A stretch of DNA of 64,000 bases from Alitta virens (lineage: Eukaryota > Annelida > Polychaeta > Phyllodocida > Nereididae). This document shows, one piece after another, positions 11,855-23,279 of this stretch. The stretch's first letter is position 1; the number at the start of each line of letters is the position of its first letter. The DNA lies in the NCBI GenBank assembly GCA_932294295.1, contig OW028576.1, forward strand, positions 28,155,227 through 28,219,226. Direction: 5' to 3'. Below the pieces are notes generated by a model. It was not told the origin of the DNA, ran no database searches, and was given only the letters and a program-made list of their open reading frames with translations. The position numbers and the translations under genes are program-made.

Positions 11855-11946
11855 TAGATAATGCCCTTGTTTTTTCGACATGGGATTATTGCTCGGCTAA
11901 CGCCTCACAATAACTCCCATGTAGAAGAAAACGCGGGCATTATCTA
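11855..11946. repeat. Long hairpin / foldback
   Basis: The left arm from TAGATAATGCCC to GGGATTATTG pairs with the right arm from CAATAACTCCC to GGGCATTATCTA. Arms are about 38 nt with several mismatches, around a loop of about 14 nt (CTCGGCTAACGCCT). It may be a tiny foldback element or an RNA hairpin. Confidence 0.6.
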
Positions 11947-12231
11947 TTACGTGTCCCATGTGGTGCTAATCGGTTTATTTCCTTTGTATATCAGTTTTCT
12001 GAAATGTTGTTCAAGTGAGTAAGCCATTCCTATTCAGAAAACATGTATTTGATATGTTTCACCGAACTATTTATCGAAAGCTGATAGTTATATTAGAAAT
12101 TACACTATATTTAAATGATAACCCATGCTGATGGTACTTTTACTCCAATCATGCTTAGAGATATATTAAGCTTGTTTTCAAGTATAGTTGAAGAGTTGAA
12201 GCATGACCACCGAGAAGTATCTGACTCTGTA

Positions 12232-12420
12232 CACCCTTTTCACACAGCAGTCATGTAGGCAGATACAATATTGTGACGTCATAAGTAGACAATGGCCATG
12301 TTGAGGTCGCAGAGTGCAAGAATAATGGAGAAGTAATGATGCCATGATATATGACGTAATCAAAATTAAGTCAATGAGGCAAAAAAGTCAACATGGCCGC
12401 TGTGTTACTGTGAAAAGGTG
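12232..12420. mobile_element. Small MITE with CACC(C)TTTTCACA ends
   Basis: The left end CACCCTTTTCACACAGCAG is inverted at the right end (CTGTGTTACTGTGAAAAGGTG). About 189 bp, no coding capacity. I could not define a target duplication. Confidence 0.5.
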
Positions 12421-12472
12421 CATAGTTGCAACTAATATTCTGCATACAATAAAACATTTCTGAATGGCTCAC

Positions 12473-12548
12473 CTTTGCATGTGATTTCTAATGACAACAA
12501 TGGCCAATAGAACCACAATGCAAGCGACAGCTGGAATTGAGAATAGTC
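12473..12548 (-). CDS. Receptor cassette B: transmembrane exon 1
   Basis: 76 nt, acceptor TTTTCAG|GA, donor CAAAG|GTGAGC, phases 1 and 2. Encodes FSIPAVACIVVLLAIVVIRN then HMQR. It shares the MQR ending and the donor context with the TM exon at 10906-10984, so the two are tandem duplicates that would have to be used alternatively. Confidence 0.55.
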
Positions 12549-12675
12549 CTGAAAATAATTTGTAAAAAGGAAAACCATCATGACTGATCACTCATACAGT
12601 ACAAATAAATAAAATTTCAAATATATGTCCCATAAATATCAATCCATACTGACTCCTTCCTACTATATTACTAAC

Positions 12676-12730
12676 CTTCTTTAATCCCAGATCTTAAGGC
12701 TTCTATTGTAATTGGTCTTCCAAGACGTGT
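12676..12730 (-). pseudogene. Degenerate juxtamembrane exon of cassette B
   Basis: Encodes TRLGRPITIEALRSGIKEG, clearly paralogous to TSFGKVITRGPLRSGTKAG in exon 5 (18106-18162) of the complete receptor, with a shared phase-1 donor. The acceptor AG has been lost: the sequence reads ACAATT where the paralogue has ACCAGGT. Confidence 0.6.
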
Positions 12731-13320
12731 AATTGTTATTATAAAATTATACCCAAAAATGAAAATTGTAAAAACGGAATACACAATAATAAAGCATTTG
12801 GCAGTATATTTTGGAGAAAAATATTTATTTGTTAAAGTTGCGAATAAGAACATCAGAATACAACACAGGCCAGTCTAGCCTTGAGTGTTCGCTTGCTTGA
12901 CAAAAGCCTACTCCTAACCTAATTTATTATGAGATATGTCAGGAAACTGAAATTGCGATGACCAATCTAAAAAATACTTCTGACTACATATGTATATAAA
13001 TGATTTTGATCCACTAAACAGTGAAAACAAACTTACATCCATCATGAAATCAAAAGAGCCTAAGTTGTTAAAATTTCCTCCAGATATTGATGCTTAACTG
13101 CTTAGGGAATGTTTGTCATCATCCATTCTCCAGTATTTGTATACTGTTATCTATGTGCTTGTACAGCCATGTATATATGTTCTCAAAACGTATGTATTGA
13201 TTTTGACTGTAGTGTATAATGATGTGTGATGTATACATGTTCTCATTATCTATGCATTAAATCAGATGGTTATGGATAATGCTGTAAGAAGTATGTAGTC
13301 TAGTGGAAAAATGGTTTACC

Positions 13321-13353
13321 CGGCACCCCCCCCCCCCCCCCACCCCCCGCCCC
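13321..13353. repeat. Poly-C tract
   Basis: Long C run interrupted by single A and G bases. The minus strand is correspondingly G-rich and could fold into a quadruplex. Confidence 0.8.
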
Positions 13354-13681
13354 CTGAAAATCAATTTTTAAGCACCAGATGCCACAACTTTTGCAGAAAA
13401 TTATGAGCCTTCTTAAAAAGTACGTAGGTTTTCTATGCAAATTAGTGCCGCCATAACATAAAATCTTCTTTGTGCTATATCCCAGCTAATTCTAGATAGT
13501 TGAACAAATAAGGTGTCTACCTGTTTTGCAAAAATGTATTGTGTTGTATTTCAGCAACTAAAAGTGCAAGAACGATGGGGTTTTCAATTAAACACATGAA
13601 ATTAAATGTTCTACCAGAAGATGGCAATCTTGTATATGTACATGTATTGGTACTTTTACTCTGTAAATTCAATAACCATTT

Positions 13682-13872
13682 ACAGACAGCTAGACAGCTA
13701 GACAGACAGATAGATAGATAGGTAAATAGATACAGTGTAGATACAGTGTAGATAGATAGATAGATAGATTGATGGGTATTAATTGACCAATTGATATAAT
13801 ATCTACATGTGCGATTGATTGATTGATTAATGACCAATTGATATACCATATGTGTGACTGATTGATTGATTT
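13682..13872. repeat. GATA / GATT microsatellite
   Basis: Runs of GATA (13,700-13,772) and GATT (13,815-13,870). Short ORFs here are repeat translations. Confidence 0.85.
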
Positions 13873-14014
13873 GTTCATTGCAGTTTACTGCAGGGACTAT
13901 TTTTCATTGCAAAGAACAGCATTTTTAACTTGTGAACAAATGCAGAACTACCCAGATAGAATTTGTGCACACAAAATGTTCCTCGTGCGCACCAAATGTT
14001 TCTCGTTTGCACAA

Positions 14015-14215
14015 ATTAATTAACTTGTGCGCACAGGAAAATTTTTTTTTTTTCATAAATTATCTTGTGCGCACAGGAAAAAAAATTTTTTTTTGGTAAA
14101 TTAACTCGTGCGCACGGGAAAAATATATATTTTTCGTAAATTAACTCATGCCCACGGGAAAACTTTTTTTTTTTCTTTAATTTACTCGTGCACACGGGAA
14201 ATTTTTATATATTTT
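14015..14215. repeat. Tandem repeat of about 41 bp with GTGCGCAC palindrome
   Basis: Five units start near 14,017, 14,057, 14,099, 14,139 and 14,179. Each reads AATTAACT(C/T)GTGCGCAC(G/A)GG followed by an A/T run. The core GTGCGCAC is self-complementary. Confidence 0.8.
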
Positions 14216-14274
14216 TTGCCATGTCCTCTTAGGGGCTCCGTAAATATATTATTATGTGATAAATTTATAATAGT

Positions 14275-14345
14275 CTTAGATTCAGATTCAGATTCTTTAT
14301 TTCTTTGCTCAAAATGAAATAAAAAGAAGGTATTTACAATATCAT
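14275..14345 (-). mobile_element. 3' end of a CR1/L2-like retrotransposon
   Basis: On the minus strand, AAATAAAGAATCTGAATCTGAATCT is a short direct-repeat tail of the kind that ends many CR1/L2-like non-LTR elements. The body upstream (to about 15,000 in minus sense) is too decayed to read. Confidence 0.45.
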
Positions 14346-15488
14346 TATAAAAAAAAAAATAAATAAATATAATAATACTAATTACAAATTAATAAAGAGC
14401 AAAGGGGACTCCTCAAAGGCAAGTGATACCACTGTAGAGCAGCCCACATAAACGTATTTATAATATAGTATATAATATAATATAATATATCCTGTATATT
14501 ACATAAAACACTATCAAATATATCGTATCATACCATTGTCATAAAATTTAAACAAGCATGCTTCTCTAGCCTCAACACATTAATATTTTTATCATAGATT
14601 CAACTTCATTTATGAATTTCCTTGTAAACAGTATCATTACAAAATAGACAAGTAATCAGTATTGAAATCAACATTATACATAAAATATTAATCATTTTTA
14701 CATGTCATATACATTGTATATCAGGAACATATTATACAAATCGCAGGACAGTGTTGAATACAAGAGACCAATGTCAATTATTTTCATCCATTCGTGTTGC
14801 ATAAGTTTGCATACTACAAATATTGGCAAACCAAATTGATATACAGTAAAAAAAATAATAAAGCATACAATCTTAAAATATTCCATGAATTGCGCAAAGA
14901 TGGTTACAGAGCACAAACAAATGGAATAACCTAAATTATGGATTGCATAAAAGAATTATTACGTCAAGTATGAAACATACCATTGTCTTTTGACAGACAT
15001 AAAGCTATAATTCAATGTTAACCAAAAGCCTACATTCTAGGTCTTACAGTCAGAATACACAATAGCTCATTTGTAATTCCTCAACCGTATAGAAAACTTG
15101 ACATCTGTTCAGGCATTATGTTCACAAAAGCTTTGAGTGCCAAATTTGTATTTTGTTCTTTTCCCAACTGTTGATCCTTCACATACCACTTGTTGAAAAC
15201 AGTTTCAAAATGAAGAATTTAAAAATTCCTCTTTCTCTTCTTTGTCACCGAATGTGTCTTGCTCCAGTACTTTTCCTGATACATGATGTCATGGTATACA
15301 GTGATTGCCAGCTTTGTATTTTAGAAATGTCATTTTGGAATAATTAATGTAAAACATTACTTAAAGGTTATCCAATATTGATTGTGAAATGCTGCTTCAT
15401 TTTCATGATGGCATCATTAGCGTTGCTGCCTGCTTGTCAAAAGCTATGGATATATCCATGAAAGTAGTTGCAGGATGAAAGGTGACTC

Positions 15489-18400
15489 TCACAACAGCAT
15501 TAGTCCTCTAGCAGCAATTGACTGGCTTGTGTCACATTCATTCATTTCTCCAGCCTGTTCCCTGACATTCCTGGGTTCTTGGATTGCATGGTTTAATTCT
15601 GCAACATTTTCAGCATCGGTAGGTTTAATTTTTACTCCTCCAACTGCATTCATTTCATCAACAATTGCAGCACCATTTGGCTCAATTTTCTCCAGAGCTG
15701 CAATGACATGTGGAAATTCATCAGCAAGAGGTGCCGCATAACCATCGACATCTTGATCACTTGGCTTTGGTGCTGCTCTGCCCTCCTTTATTTCATTGCC
15801 ATTTGCAGAGCCAGCTGGCTTAATCTGCTGTCCCATACGTTCTTCTTTGTTGTCTTCAGCAATAAGAGCTGAGGAGCCATATTTTTCTTTGTCTAGCATT
15901 ATTCCAAACTTCTTCACAATTTCGTCCACTGCAGTTGGTGTGTTCTTAGCGCTAGTGACCATAGCCTGAACACCATCAGTAGGTAGCATGAAGGACCAAA
16001 GCTCATCTACGTCTCCTACAGTTGTTGCCATACCTTTGCTAGCTTCTCCAAACACATCACTTGGCTGGAATTTCTCTTCTTTCATTGGATAAAGGAGGTA
16101 ATCATGGTAATCTTTTTCTCCTGCAATTCTACATTCTTTTGTGTTATCTGCGATGTCATTCTTCGGAGTCTCACCTGTTTCTCCTCTTAAATCACTATTG
16201 GTTTCACTTGGAAGTAGCACGAGGTAGCCATTTTCATCTTTGTCATTTCCTGGATCTCCAGCTTCAGTCATCCCTGTGCTTTCAAGCACTTCATTTGGGT
16301 TTGAATCTCCATGACTCACACAAGTTATCCTGTAAAGGCAGGAGTAATGACTTAGACAAATCTTCAAGATGATATTTTAGTTACATACACTAGAGAAGTA
16401 CTAAAAACAAGGTTCTATTAGTGTTCATAAGCATTTAAAAGGTCTGTCTTCTAAGCTTGGGAAGTTAAAAAATTATGTAGGACATCCAAATCTTTGCTTC
16501 ACGTTTTACTGGAATTCCCATGTTACCATGTCATTATTTTTGTCTACGGATTCATTATTTGGCACAACTGTGTTCTAACTTAATAAAGCCTGAATACAAA
16601 TTAGATAAATAAAGACAGCATACCTAGGTTGTACTCGCAGTAGTGTGTACAATGTCTCAATTGAATTCCTTGTACCACCTTCAGCTGCAGCTTGGCTGAG
16701 TGATTCCTGACTCAGTCCCATGTACTCGTTCGGAATGCTTCCATTATCACTAACATCTTCTGGTTCTTTAATTTCCTTCATTCCATCACGCCTATCTTCA
16801 ATCTGATCTATATCCTCATGATCATCAGTCAGTTCTTCATCGTCATCTGAATTTTCTTGTTCATTGACCTCTGCTGTGTAAACAATATGAGGGAACATGG
16901 ATGCATCTTCCCCAATCTGTGCCTCCCTGAGAGAAAAAGTCAAGCAGTCTAATCTCCAAAAGTGTTGTATTTTATTTATTTTGTGAGAATAAAACTAACA
17001 GTACTATAGTTTAGTCTCACCTTGGTGGTTGTGGTAATGGCCTTTCTTGAATGCGAGATATAGCTATTTCTGATCCTTGGGTATTCAAAACGATATCCCC
17101 CATGCTTTTCCAGGGTTTTATGTTGGTTTTCCCTCTGAAGTTAAAGAAAATGTAAAAACAAATGTACACAAAATAGTTGCATGACCTAGTAAAGACAAAG
17201 CTCAGAGTAGGGCCTAGTGAAGACCAAATTTACAAATCTTACTTAAGTATTATTGACAAGGTTCCTGGTTGAATGCTTAATCCAGTATGTTCCACTGTTC
17301 CTTGTCTGATGGGAAGTAGTTCAACAGTTACTGTTGATTGAGAGCGTTTGGTGATCTGCTCAGACCTGCATAAATTGGGATCACAGATTTATTGAGCATG
17401 TTAACTTATTAAAGCCTAATTGTATGATTGATAATGCTTCAGCCGTACCAAGGATGGGATGGTAATGCTCTGTTTTGAATTGTCGATACTGCAACAAGTT
17501 CTCCCAAACCTGTTTCCTCTCTATAAAATGACAAAATAATTAGATAAAGTGTTTGAATAGATGTTACACAATGTTCAATGTCGTTCATAGGAAGATTGAA
17601 CTGTAAAATGTTTACAGTAATTCAATATTTTTTCCCTTGCCTGCATACAAATGTTTTTAGATTGCTTGTCACTTCTATTCACATATTTTTTTTTTACAAA
17701 TGTTTGCTTACACCGCCATTTGCTCTCGAAAACCAAAGAGATTACGTTCGATTTCAGCATAGTCATGATCGTCTATCATGCTGGAACTCTGAGCGCTTCC
17801 ATTTGAAGTTGTATATGCATAGTTGACTTTGGTTCTGAAAATGTGTAATGGATGCTCACAGAAAATGTTCAAGATAACTATTTGCAAAAAATAACAGATA
17901 TCAAACATAAAATTCTAACCAGAAAATCGTGTCAATACCTGCACCGGAAGGCAATTTTCAAAATAAATCCCAGAAGAAAAACCAACACAAAAGTACCAAA
18001 TGCAACTGCCAGAATAATTATTACTGAAAGAAAGCACAGTTTGGTTACCCTGCCGTTTGTCAAAAAAGTAAAAATAAATTACTATTTGACACCTTAGATA
18101 CCAACCTGCTTTGGTCCCTGATCTTAAGGGTCCTCTTGTAATTACTTTTCCAAAACTTGTACCTGGTATAAGTTATCACAGGAATTAAAAATGATAGTAT
18201 TGTACATCGAAACATTAACAGAAAAATCATTATCGAGTTGATTTTTATAATTGTTGCAACATACAGGATACTTTTTTTTTTACCTGAATGAGAACTGCAT
18301 TCCAGATGATACAGATTTCTATTTTCAGAAACTGCAGAATAAGAACATCCAAAAGAGTAAATTATTAGAACCTGTCAATGTCAGCTTTATCTAACAAGCA

Positions 18401-19696
18401 AAGGATATGGAATTAAATAGGAAACTACTAAACCACTGTAAAAACAATAGATCTGCCTACCTTGCATTTCAAACCAAAACCTGATTTTTGGCACATGAGT
18501 GTCTGTACTCAGCAGATTCATGTTGATCTGCCATCCACTGGTACTGTTGATATTCATAACTGAAGTTTGAATTTTGCCTGAGCCTGAACATACTGGCAAC
18601 AGTAGTTTATTATCCATCGTAAAGCAGAAATCCGTTGATTTCGAGAACGGAGCGAATTCATAAATGGCAAGCTGCATTGTCTGTTTTGTTTCATTTTCTG
18701 GTTCTCTAGGTCTTACACTGCATGAGATATTCTGTGCTGTTTGATAATGACCTTTCTGATAATCTTCACTCATTAGGCTAATTCGGGAAAAATGTTCATC
18801 CATGCTGATATCAGAATTTTTTTTAATCTCAGCAGTTTGTGCCTCTGAAATGGAAAATACTATTACAAGCCAACACAGTCCCTACATAATGTGATATACT
18901 ATAGCATGCTAAATTAAATAAATAATCTGTAACAAAAGAACAGGATATCTTCTGCAGAGTCTGGGAACGAGATGTGAGTTGTTACATTGGAATATGTCGG
19001 ATGCAGCCATAAAAAATACTAAAATTCCAACTTTTTTTTTTCTTTTTCACGGTTAAAAGACTGAACATCTTATCAGCAAGGCTTTACTGACATATAAGTG
19101 CTTGAAAAAAAATTGAATAATAAATCAAATTTGATAGGCAAGGAGGAGAAATTTTCAGTTTAAAAATAAATTTAAATTTTATCTCATCTACAATGTTTAT
19201 AGTCATATTTGCAAAAATTAGTGAGATATTTAGTCTTACACAATTTGAATTTTTCTGAATTATCTTAACAAAGAACTAACAAGCAATATAGATGCTACAT
19301 GACATAAATTTACTCACTCATTATGCACCAATAGGTAACATTCACACATTCATTAAGTGTGTTGCCCACGTCACATTTGTCATGAGCGTTACATTGTTCT
19401 AGTAGTTTTTGAGCAAGGCTTGATGATGTGATGAGCTTAACAATCACAATCTGGTAAGGTGTGCAGTTAATCTTTATTGTACCATCACATGATGTGACAT
19501 GTTGTCCCTTTACTGCATGACCTGGAGTAGATATATAATATTATAGTAGTATACACTGAATCATAGACAGCAAAGGAAGACTCAAGAAATATGAGATACA
19601 AAACATTATTGGCTACAGTTGAGTTTCCCAAGCAAAGATCTACTCACCAAAACTGACAACCAATAAAATAAAAACATCCAAAGATATGATTCTCAT
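15489..19696 (-). CDS. Lectin-type single-pass receptor with tyrosine/SH3-motif tail
   Basis: Twelve exons: 19648-19696, 19318-19521, 18461-18844, 18284-18331, 18106-18162, 17939-18023, 17712-17834, 17449-17520, 17243-17365, 17021-17134, 16624-16926, 15489-16329. All borders are GT/AG and phases agree, giving 2,403 nt, 800 aa. Residues 1-16 are a signal peptide. Residues 17-84 resemble a SUEL/rhamnose-binding lectin domain (SCDG, INC, CNAHDKC, NECVNVTYWC) but lack the YGR segment. Residues 85-212 are an unknown ectodomain. Residues 248-270 are the membrane span. The tail has YAEI, YMGL, YTLL, YLVLL and YLLY motifs and RxLPxxP motifs (RALPSHP, RPLPQPP). I infer SH2/SH3-linked surface signalling after ligand binding; ligand and pathway are unknown. 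Ectodomain exons are phase 1 and tail exons phase 2. Start chosen as the first ATG before the hydrophobic leader. Confidence 0.8.
17021..17520 (-). repeat. Reiterated cassette exons carrying SH3-type motifs
   Basis: Exons 17449-17520, 17243-17365 and 17021-17134 are related to one another and to three exons at 6617-7172. Each ends near (I/L)QxRxLPxxP, or a degenerate version IQPGTLS in the middle exon, and each is flanked by phase-2 introns. Any of them can be skipped without changing the frame. Confidence 0.7.
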
Positions 19697-20039
19697 ACTT
19701 GGTTAATGACCCTTTCGTATTCACTGTTGTTAAAAAACTAAAACATAGTTTTGATTGAAGCTAACCTGATGAGGAAATATCCTGAGATGTCTATAATCTA
19801 TCAGTAGTCACATAATTTTTGATTTAGATAAGCTGGTAGGGTAATTAGCCGAAATAGGTCACAACAGTGAACTAATTTATGAAACCAAATTCCATTAACC
19901 ATTCATTTTCAGAAAACTTCCCATTAGTGCAATGGGTGATATTTTATGATGGATTCTGGTACTATGGCATGTTCTGAGCAGGAATCAGACGGGTGCCAGT
20001 TTGGCTCCCCGGGGGAAAATATTTATAGGCCAAAATCAA

Positions 20040-20430
20040 AATGGGCACTAGATGACTAATAAATGCCCCATAACTTCCTTATAATTGGTACTGGAAAGTT
20101 TATATTGGTGGTTAAACCCATGTTTTAAGGGTCAAGAATGAAATTTACGCCAATTAATTTATCATTGCAACTTCCTAATGAATGATATTTCCTGGATAAC
20201 TAATATTCATAATAAATCATACATATAAGGATAGTGGTTTGCCAATATTGATATATTTCTGTTCAAAAGGAATACATAAGAATATGACCAGCCATAGTTG
20301 ACAGATACCTCCTTGACTGTAAACTGCTTCTCTTAATTGTGTAAATTGTAGTGCAGGTACAGGAAAAACTGTAAGATAATATATCAGATGCTTTGACTGA
20401 TTGATTAATTTATTCATTACATCAGATTTC
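20040..20430 (-). repeat. Dispersed repeat, inverted partner of 26,890-27,260
   Basis: Read on the minus strand this aligns with 26,890-27,260 on the plus strand, through phrases such as GAGAAGCAGTTT and GGTATCTGTCAACTATGGC. A related piece (52,940-53,040) shares TTTCTTGACCC and GGTTTAGACACCA. The pair brackets the Harbinger element. Short ORFs in it share no convincing protein. Confidence 0.65.
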
Positions 20431-21442
20431 ACAGAAATTGTGTTTGCATATGCATCATAGCATCATAGAATTATTTTCAGAGGATAAATATGATAATTCC
20501 ACTCCCGCTCCCTCAAATAAAAATAATGGCAAATTAAGTAGGCCTACAACAAGCTTCATTTTTCAAAGAACAGTGATGAACAAACAGTAGCTGGGTTCGA
20601 GCAGAAGGTATAACGTACTTGTGATGTTTGCAATGATTCTCTAGGTGACAAAGTCCAATTCTGAGTTGTTGGTGCAGTAATGTTTTTGCATTCTCCAGAT
20701 TGGCAGTATTATTTCAAAAAACCACTGGCATCAATGTGACACCCATTGTTTAAATGATCAAGCAACAAAATAGTTTTGAGAATTTTACAAATTTGTTCAG
20801 AATATGCAACTTCAAAAGACATTTGAGGTAACTAGGTGACATAAATGAGTTCACTACACATATGAAACGCAACTATTTCTGGATAGTAGATCACCAGATG
20901 CTCTAGATGCACCCTCCAGAAATATTTTATTTGTGTCATGCCCAGCTTCTCTTTCTAAAACACTCTTTCTTGACTATTTTAGTAATATTGTCCACAAGTT
21001 TGAAGAGCTTTGCCACAGAAGAAGAGCATATATTCAAACTCCTCAGACAAGAGAGCAAGGAAATCATTAACTAATCAAATAATGATCTTGCAGCTTGATC
21101 GTGCTCTGTGGTTATAGTTCAATTGTTTACTGATCTTCCTTCAATGAGGGCATTGAAGGCAGAATCATTTGGTTGTGGAAAATTTATTGTGGATATTTTG
21201 CAGTTGCTTGTATAATCTTGTGACAGCCAAGCTCAAAACTGCAAGTAAATGATACTACACAATCAGCTCAAAATTTGACTTTATCAGGCAGATAATCATT
21301 GCAAACATCACAGGTATCTATCAAGATGTTGGGAGCAGAACATTCTAGAATATGAAGTATGTTGTTCTCAATCTGGGAGTATTTTGTTTTTGTTGAACGA
21401 TTACTTTATTTCTACTGAATTTTCATCTTTCTTCCTGTGTAA
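20431..21442. other. No gene seen
   Basis: AT-rich, with stops in all frames and no splice-bordered exon that I could support. Confidence 0.4.
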
Positions 21443-21559
21443 AGCCCCCCTCTCACATAGCCGGTTTTGCCGTAGTGAAGCCGTACTGTGACGTAACGGT
21501 TACACAACAGCTTTTTCGCCGGTTTAGCGACGGTTTGTGGCGGGGAAAAAGGGTTCTAC

Positions 21560-21745
21560 TGATGACTCGACTGCTTCTAGGAGTGACTCGACGGCTACTA
21601 CGGGTGATTCGACGAGTTACGGCCCATTAGTGGCGGAATTCCAGGGGTGACACGACGGCTTTTACAAGTAACTCGAGGGCTTCTACGAGTAACTCGACAG
21701 CTTCTACGAGTAACTCGACGGCTTCTACGCGTGTACGTCGCCGGG
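21560..21745 (+). repeat. Subterminal array of about 20-bp GTGACTCGACGG units
   Basis: Units such as GAGTAACTCGACGGCTTCTAC repeat head to tail. Inverted or variant arrays occur at 25,570-25,685, 25,905-25,995, 26,390-26,480 and 26,515-26,585, and in the related element at 60,680-60,860 and 61,690-61,790. Such arrays may be transposase binding sites (inference). Confidence 0.75.
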
Positions 21746-21859
21746 TCTAATTTTAAAATATCACCACGGGAAAGTCGGAGAGTTAAAAATACTACTCGTC
21801 GGCTTACCCCTACAACACGTCGAGTCTCTCCTGGAATTAGACGTCTTTCCAGTACATAC

Positions 21860-21885
21860 CAAAAATATATAAATAGGGCCTGCAT
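21860..21885 (+). promoter_or_regulatory. Probable TATA box of the transposase gene
   Basis: AAAAATATATAAATAGGGCC lies about 100 bp upstream of the first ORF ATG (21,966), at a sensible distance for a core promoter. Confidence 0.5.
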
Positions 21886-21965
21886 CTCTTGCTCTTCATC
21901 AGTGTGTCTCCAGCTGCAGAAGAGGAAGGATGTACATGCATCACCCAGAAGATTGAAGTAGAGCA

Positions 21966-23184
21966 ATGGTAGTAATAGCTGCTCAGGCCCATCATAATTA
22001 TAATTTACAACTTGCTTGTATCAGTGCACTAATAACTGAGGAGGAGGAGAGGAAGAGAGAAGAAAGAAAAGTAGCAGCCATGAGGAGGAGGAGGAGGAGG
22101 AGGAGGAGGTTTTGGGTGAAGCCCTGGCTGTTGAGAAGACCTCAGGTGGGATGTTATGAGCATCTACTGAATGAACTGCTGCAGGAGGATACCCCAAGTT
22201 ATACCAACTTTTTGAGAATGGAACCAGCCATGTTCCAATAGGTCTTGGCAAAATTGGTCATAGGATTACCAAAGACACCTTCTGGAGGAAAGCTTTGGAG
22301 CCAGGTCCCTCATGTATGACTTTAGAGTGGCCTCCAACACCATCGGTTCCATAGTTCGAGAAGTCTGTGAAGCCATAATTGCTGAGTATGCAGATGAAAT
22401 CCTGACCTGCCCCACAACTCCAGAAGAGTGGAGAGAAGTCGCTGAACTATTCTCTTCAAGATGGAACTTTCCTCATTGTGTTGGAGCCATTGATGGAAAG
22501 CATGTGGCCATCAAATGTCCTCCCAAAGGTGGTTACTACAAGGGATTCCACTCCATTGTACTCATGGCTCTTGTGGATGCTGACTACAAGTTTCTCAATG
22601 TAGACTGTGGAGCTAACGAAGCTGGATCGGATGGAGGAGTTTTTAGCACCACACTCCTGAAGCAATCACTTGAAGAAGGGACCCTAGGCTTACCTCCTCC
22701 TGAACCAATTCGTCCTGGTGAAAGACCTCTTCCATACTTCATTATCGGAGATGATGCCTTTCCTTTGAGAACCTGGCTGATGAAGCCACTGCCCCTCAGG
22801 AACATGACAAAAGAGCACAGACTCTCCCGGGCCAGAATAATTGTGGAAAATGCATTTAGGATCCTTGCAGCAAGGTTCAGGTGTCTCCTGACTACCATGA
22901 CACAGAAAACCAAGACAGTGGAATCCATAGTCATTGCATGCTGCTGCCTCCACAATCTGATGAGGATCAGGTATCCAACTGCCCAAAACAACATGGTGGA
23001 CCAGGAAGATCCAACCACACATCTAATTACCCCAGGAACTTGGAGGGAAGCTGGAGAAATTGATGAAATGCCACCTACTAGAGGCCATTCTATGCCTGAG
23101 GCAGCCAAGGCTCAACGGCAGTACTTGGTCGACTATGTTAATTCAGAGGAAGGAAGTGTCCCATGGCAAGATGACATGGTATAA
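21966..23184 (+). pseudogene. Harbinger transposase (DDE), broken N-terminal part
   Basis: The C-terminal frame 22,312-23,184 (290 aa) is an intact DDE_Tnp_4 / HARBI1-type nuclease domain: GAIDGKHV (first D), VDCGANEAGSDGG (second D), IIGDDAFPL, and ARIIVENAFRILAARFR (E). The N-terminal part (21,966-22,241) has an arginine-rich patch and the ETLL-like region, then stops at TAG (22,239-22,241) right after MEPAMFQ. Conserved sequence VLAK..GHRITK.TFWRKALEPG continues in another frame to about 22,300. The expected 15-20 residues before the LMYDFRVASNTIG motif are missing. So there is a stop, a frameshift and a small deletion upstream of an intact catalytic core. In the active family this enzyme cuts and pastes the element. 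Confidence 0.85.
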
Positions 23185-23199
23185 AGATTCCGCAAATCA

Positions 23200-23225
23200 A
23201 CCCCGGCCTTTTTCAAGGCCACAAA
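23200..23225 (+). repeat. GGCC palindrome after the transposase stop
   Basis: GGCCTTTTTCAAGGCC-type near-palindrome just past the stop codon. The surrounding bases 23,195-23,240 (AACCCCGGCCTTTTTCAAGG, then CCACAAAATCCTCCC) recur inverted at 23,715-23,770, i.e. beyond the Myb-like stop on the other strand. Confidence 0.7.
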
Positions 23226-23279
23226 ATCCTCCCATTTTAAAGAACACACCATGAACACTTCATGTGTAAAACAAAAAGA

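Noticed and set aside
15489..16329. Classical ITIM or ITAM in the receptor tail
   Set aside because: The residue two before Tyr is N, H or T rather than I/L/V/S, and the YxxL pair is 23 residues apart, so I call them only YxxL/I-type sites.
15475..16372. Plus-strand ORFs over the last receptor exon
   Set aside because: Antisense shadows of the 280-codon exon that has correct splice phase and shared YLVLL motifs.
21647..21966. Arginine-rich ORFs of 104 and 122 aa (both strands)
   Set aside because: Translations of the GTGACTCGACGG array, not proteins.
22456..23108. Minus-strand ORFs of up to 174 aa over the transposase
   Set aside because: Antisense of a recognised DDE domain.
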